From Nemopilema nomurai (taxonomy: Eukaryota; Cnidaria; Scyphozoa; Rhizostomeae; Rhizostomatidae), in NCBI GenBank assembly GCA_003864495.1, contig ML133493.1, forward strand, positions 3,561,866-3,625,865: 64,000 nt of DNA. The letters run 5' to 3'. Position numbers and translations under genes: made by a program. The notes beneath the pieces are model-generated. The model was not told the origin of the DNA, did not search any database, and worked only from the letters and a program-made list of their open reading frames with translations. This document shows positions 56,301 to 59,300 of this stretch, piece by piece (the stretch's first letter is position 1; each line of letters starts with the position of its first letter).

Positions 56301-59300
56301 CTGTGTTGCTACAAGAACTCATTAGGTATGCAAGCAAGTTTGTCAAGCCTGGGATCTAGAGCATCCCCTTTATCCTGCCAAAATGTTCTTGTGGAAATGC
56401 TTCATTTGAACACTAAATCTTTTTGATTTTTAAAGATCCTTGTGTTCATTTGGAGATTCTTTTGAAAATTTTGCCATTCAATTATGAATTTATTGTCCAT
56501 GGTAAAGATATATTTGTAAGTTGACCTTCAATCAACAGGGAATGTGCAGGAATGACTCCATTTATTATGTATTGATTGCGTTTTATTGAAGTTAGGAGTT
56601 TTCTTGGTGTTTTCATGTATGCTGCTTTGAACTAGAGTGAGGGGGGCACTGGCATAGATACCAAGCAGATTACCTTTCAGGAGAGACATCCAGTATGTCA
56701 GCTTTGATTGCCAATAGCTTTGAGATAGACAGATTTCCCCTTGCCAGGGTTTTCGTCCCAGGTAGTTCGAGTTTTTCATACCTGTGAGGGAAGTTTTTAT
56801 GTTTGCCATCTGTATTCGAAATTCGCCAATCTGTTTTTGCCAATCTGTATTTGGAATTTGCCAATCTGTATTTGGAATTTGCCAATCTGTATTTGCCAAT
56901 CTTTTCTCAGAATTTGCCAATCTGTAATTGGAATACGCCAATCTGTATTTGGAATTTGCCAATCTGTATTTGGAATTTGCCAATCTGTATTTGCCAATCT
57001 TTTCTCAGAATTTGCCAATCTGTAATTGGAATACGCCAATCTGTATTTGGAATTTGCCAATCTGTATTTGGAATTTGCCAATCTGTATTTGCCAATCTTT
57101 TCTCAGAATTTGCCAATCTGTATTTGGAATTTGCCAATCTGTATTTGCCAATCTTTTCTCAGAATTTGCCAATCTGTAATTGGAATACGCCAAATCTGTT
57201 TTGGAATTTGCCAATCTGTATTTGGAATTTGCCAATCTGTATTTGCCAATCTTTTCTCAGAATTTGCCAATCTGTAATTGGAATACGCCAATCTGTATTT
57301 GGAATTTGCCAATCTGTATTTGGAATTTGCCAATCTGTATTTGCCAATCTTTTCTCAGAATTTGCCAATCTGTATTTGGAATTTGCCAATCTGTATTTGG
57401 AATTTGCCAATCTGTATTTGCCAATCTTTTCTCAGAATTTGCCAATCTGTAATTGGAATACGCCAATCTGTATTTGGAATTTGCCAATCTGTATTTGGAA
57501 TTTGCCAATCTGTATTTGCCAATCTTTTCTCAGAATTTGCCAATCTGTATTTGGAATTTGCCAATCTGTATTTGCAGATTCAATCGTCTGGTTGCCGTGA
57601 TTCGCACTAGCCTTTTAAACCTGAAGAAGGCGACCAAAGGCCTCGTTGTCATGTCAGCTGAACTAGAGAACGTATTCGGAAGCATGTTGGTCGGCAAAGT
57701 TAGTATCCCCTCATTTCAGTTAAAAATGGAGTTCCTATTAATGGCAATCTGATATGCAGCATTAGTGTTTCCTGGTTGGTACAGTCCCTTATGTTTGTAT
57801 GTGTGTAAATTGTATTGCCTTGACTAACAGCACGCTTTTTAGCTCTCTTTGCATCGTATTAGTTCTAAAGTACCATTCCCATTGCAGGTTCCATCCATGT
57901 GGGCCAACAAATCTTACCCGTCTCTTAAGCCTCTTGGCAGCTACATAAACGATTTGGTAGAGAGGCTGAACTTTTTCCAGGTTAGTGCATTGCTTTAGCT
58001 CTCCCTTCCTGCCTAGCACTCCTATGCTTTCCTGGCTTTAAAAGGTCGAGAGGCAATCGTTTGCACTTGATTCATTTCCCAAAGCGTTATTCTTGAGTAT
58101 TTCCAACTTAGGCATTTATGGTTATGGCTAACATTAATCAATATTTATTGTGTATGTATAATATTCATTGGTGTTTATTGATATTTTTATAAATAATATG
58201 ATATAAAAATATGATGATATAAAAATTTTTTATATATTTTGTTCCGCATTTTGGTTTAACTTTTTTTCATTATTTCAAGAAATGGATTGATACTGGATCC
58301 CCAACTGTCTACTGGCTTTCAGGATTTTACTTTACGCAATCATTTCTGACAGGTAATTCTTCAGGGCCTATTACGTACCAAATAGTAAATTAACATAATT
58401 CAGTTATTTGATGTTAAAAGTTTTGTTTATTAGCCCTAAATCTTTGTCTGTTCCCTGCAAATGATACACCCTCTTTTTAAAAGCTAGGCGATCTTTCTGA
58501 GACTTACCAGTTTTTACTCATTGTCCGTTGATTTGAACATTTACAGGGACATTACAAAACTTTTCAAGAAAGTACAGGATGCCAATCGACCTCGTTGGAT
58601 TTGAATTCAATGTCACAGATTCGTACACTGATATGGACGAGAAGCCGGTGAGCTCTGGTTTTTAAAATCTATAATTTCTAAACCCTTTCATCTAATTTAC
58701 ATGTGGTGGGATTAAGGATTATATTGAGTACTGTATTTTTAAAAATGGAAACACCTTGGAACTGTTTTCAATTAAATTCATTTTTCATTTACCAGTCACT
58801 TTTTATTCCTGATTGAAGCGAGTTTCTATATTTTAGGAAGATGGATCTTACGTAAATGGGTTGTTCATGGAAGGTGCAAGGTGGGACAGGGAGAAAAAGG
58901 TACGAAAGCGGTTCTCCAAAGTATTCACTCCTACCTGCAGATGTTTATTTTGTTACAATTTATACAACTTCCGTAACATGAGAATATTATTTTAGTTGCC
59001 ATATATTCTGTATAAGGCTACAGCCGAATTTTGCACGTGATTGAACTGTGTCATTAAGCTTTAAGAATTTGTCCGAAAATTTCCTCAAATTTCCTTGCAT
59101 TAAACCTTCCGAGAGATGTTTCCCGTGAGGCTTTAAAGTTGCTTTCAAACACCAAGCGTTTGATTGTACCATAGACCATTTTATCTAATCTTCTTCCTCG
59201 TTCTGCATTTAGGTGATTGCCGACTCACTTCCGAAGACTCTTTTCGATTTGGTGCCGATTGTATCCTTGCGACTAAAAAATTTCGTATAGTCCCAAATAG

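Noticed and set aside
56528..57752. Overlapping open frames on both strands with ANSKYRL or NLYLEFA repeats
   Set aside because: They exist only because the 21/98-bp minisatellite lacks stops. The region is intronic, and the frames change with every 98-bp step.
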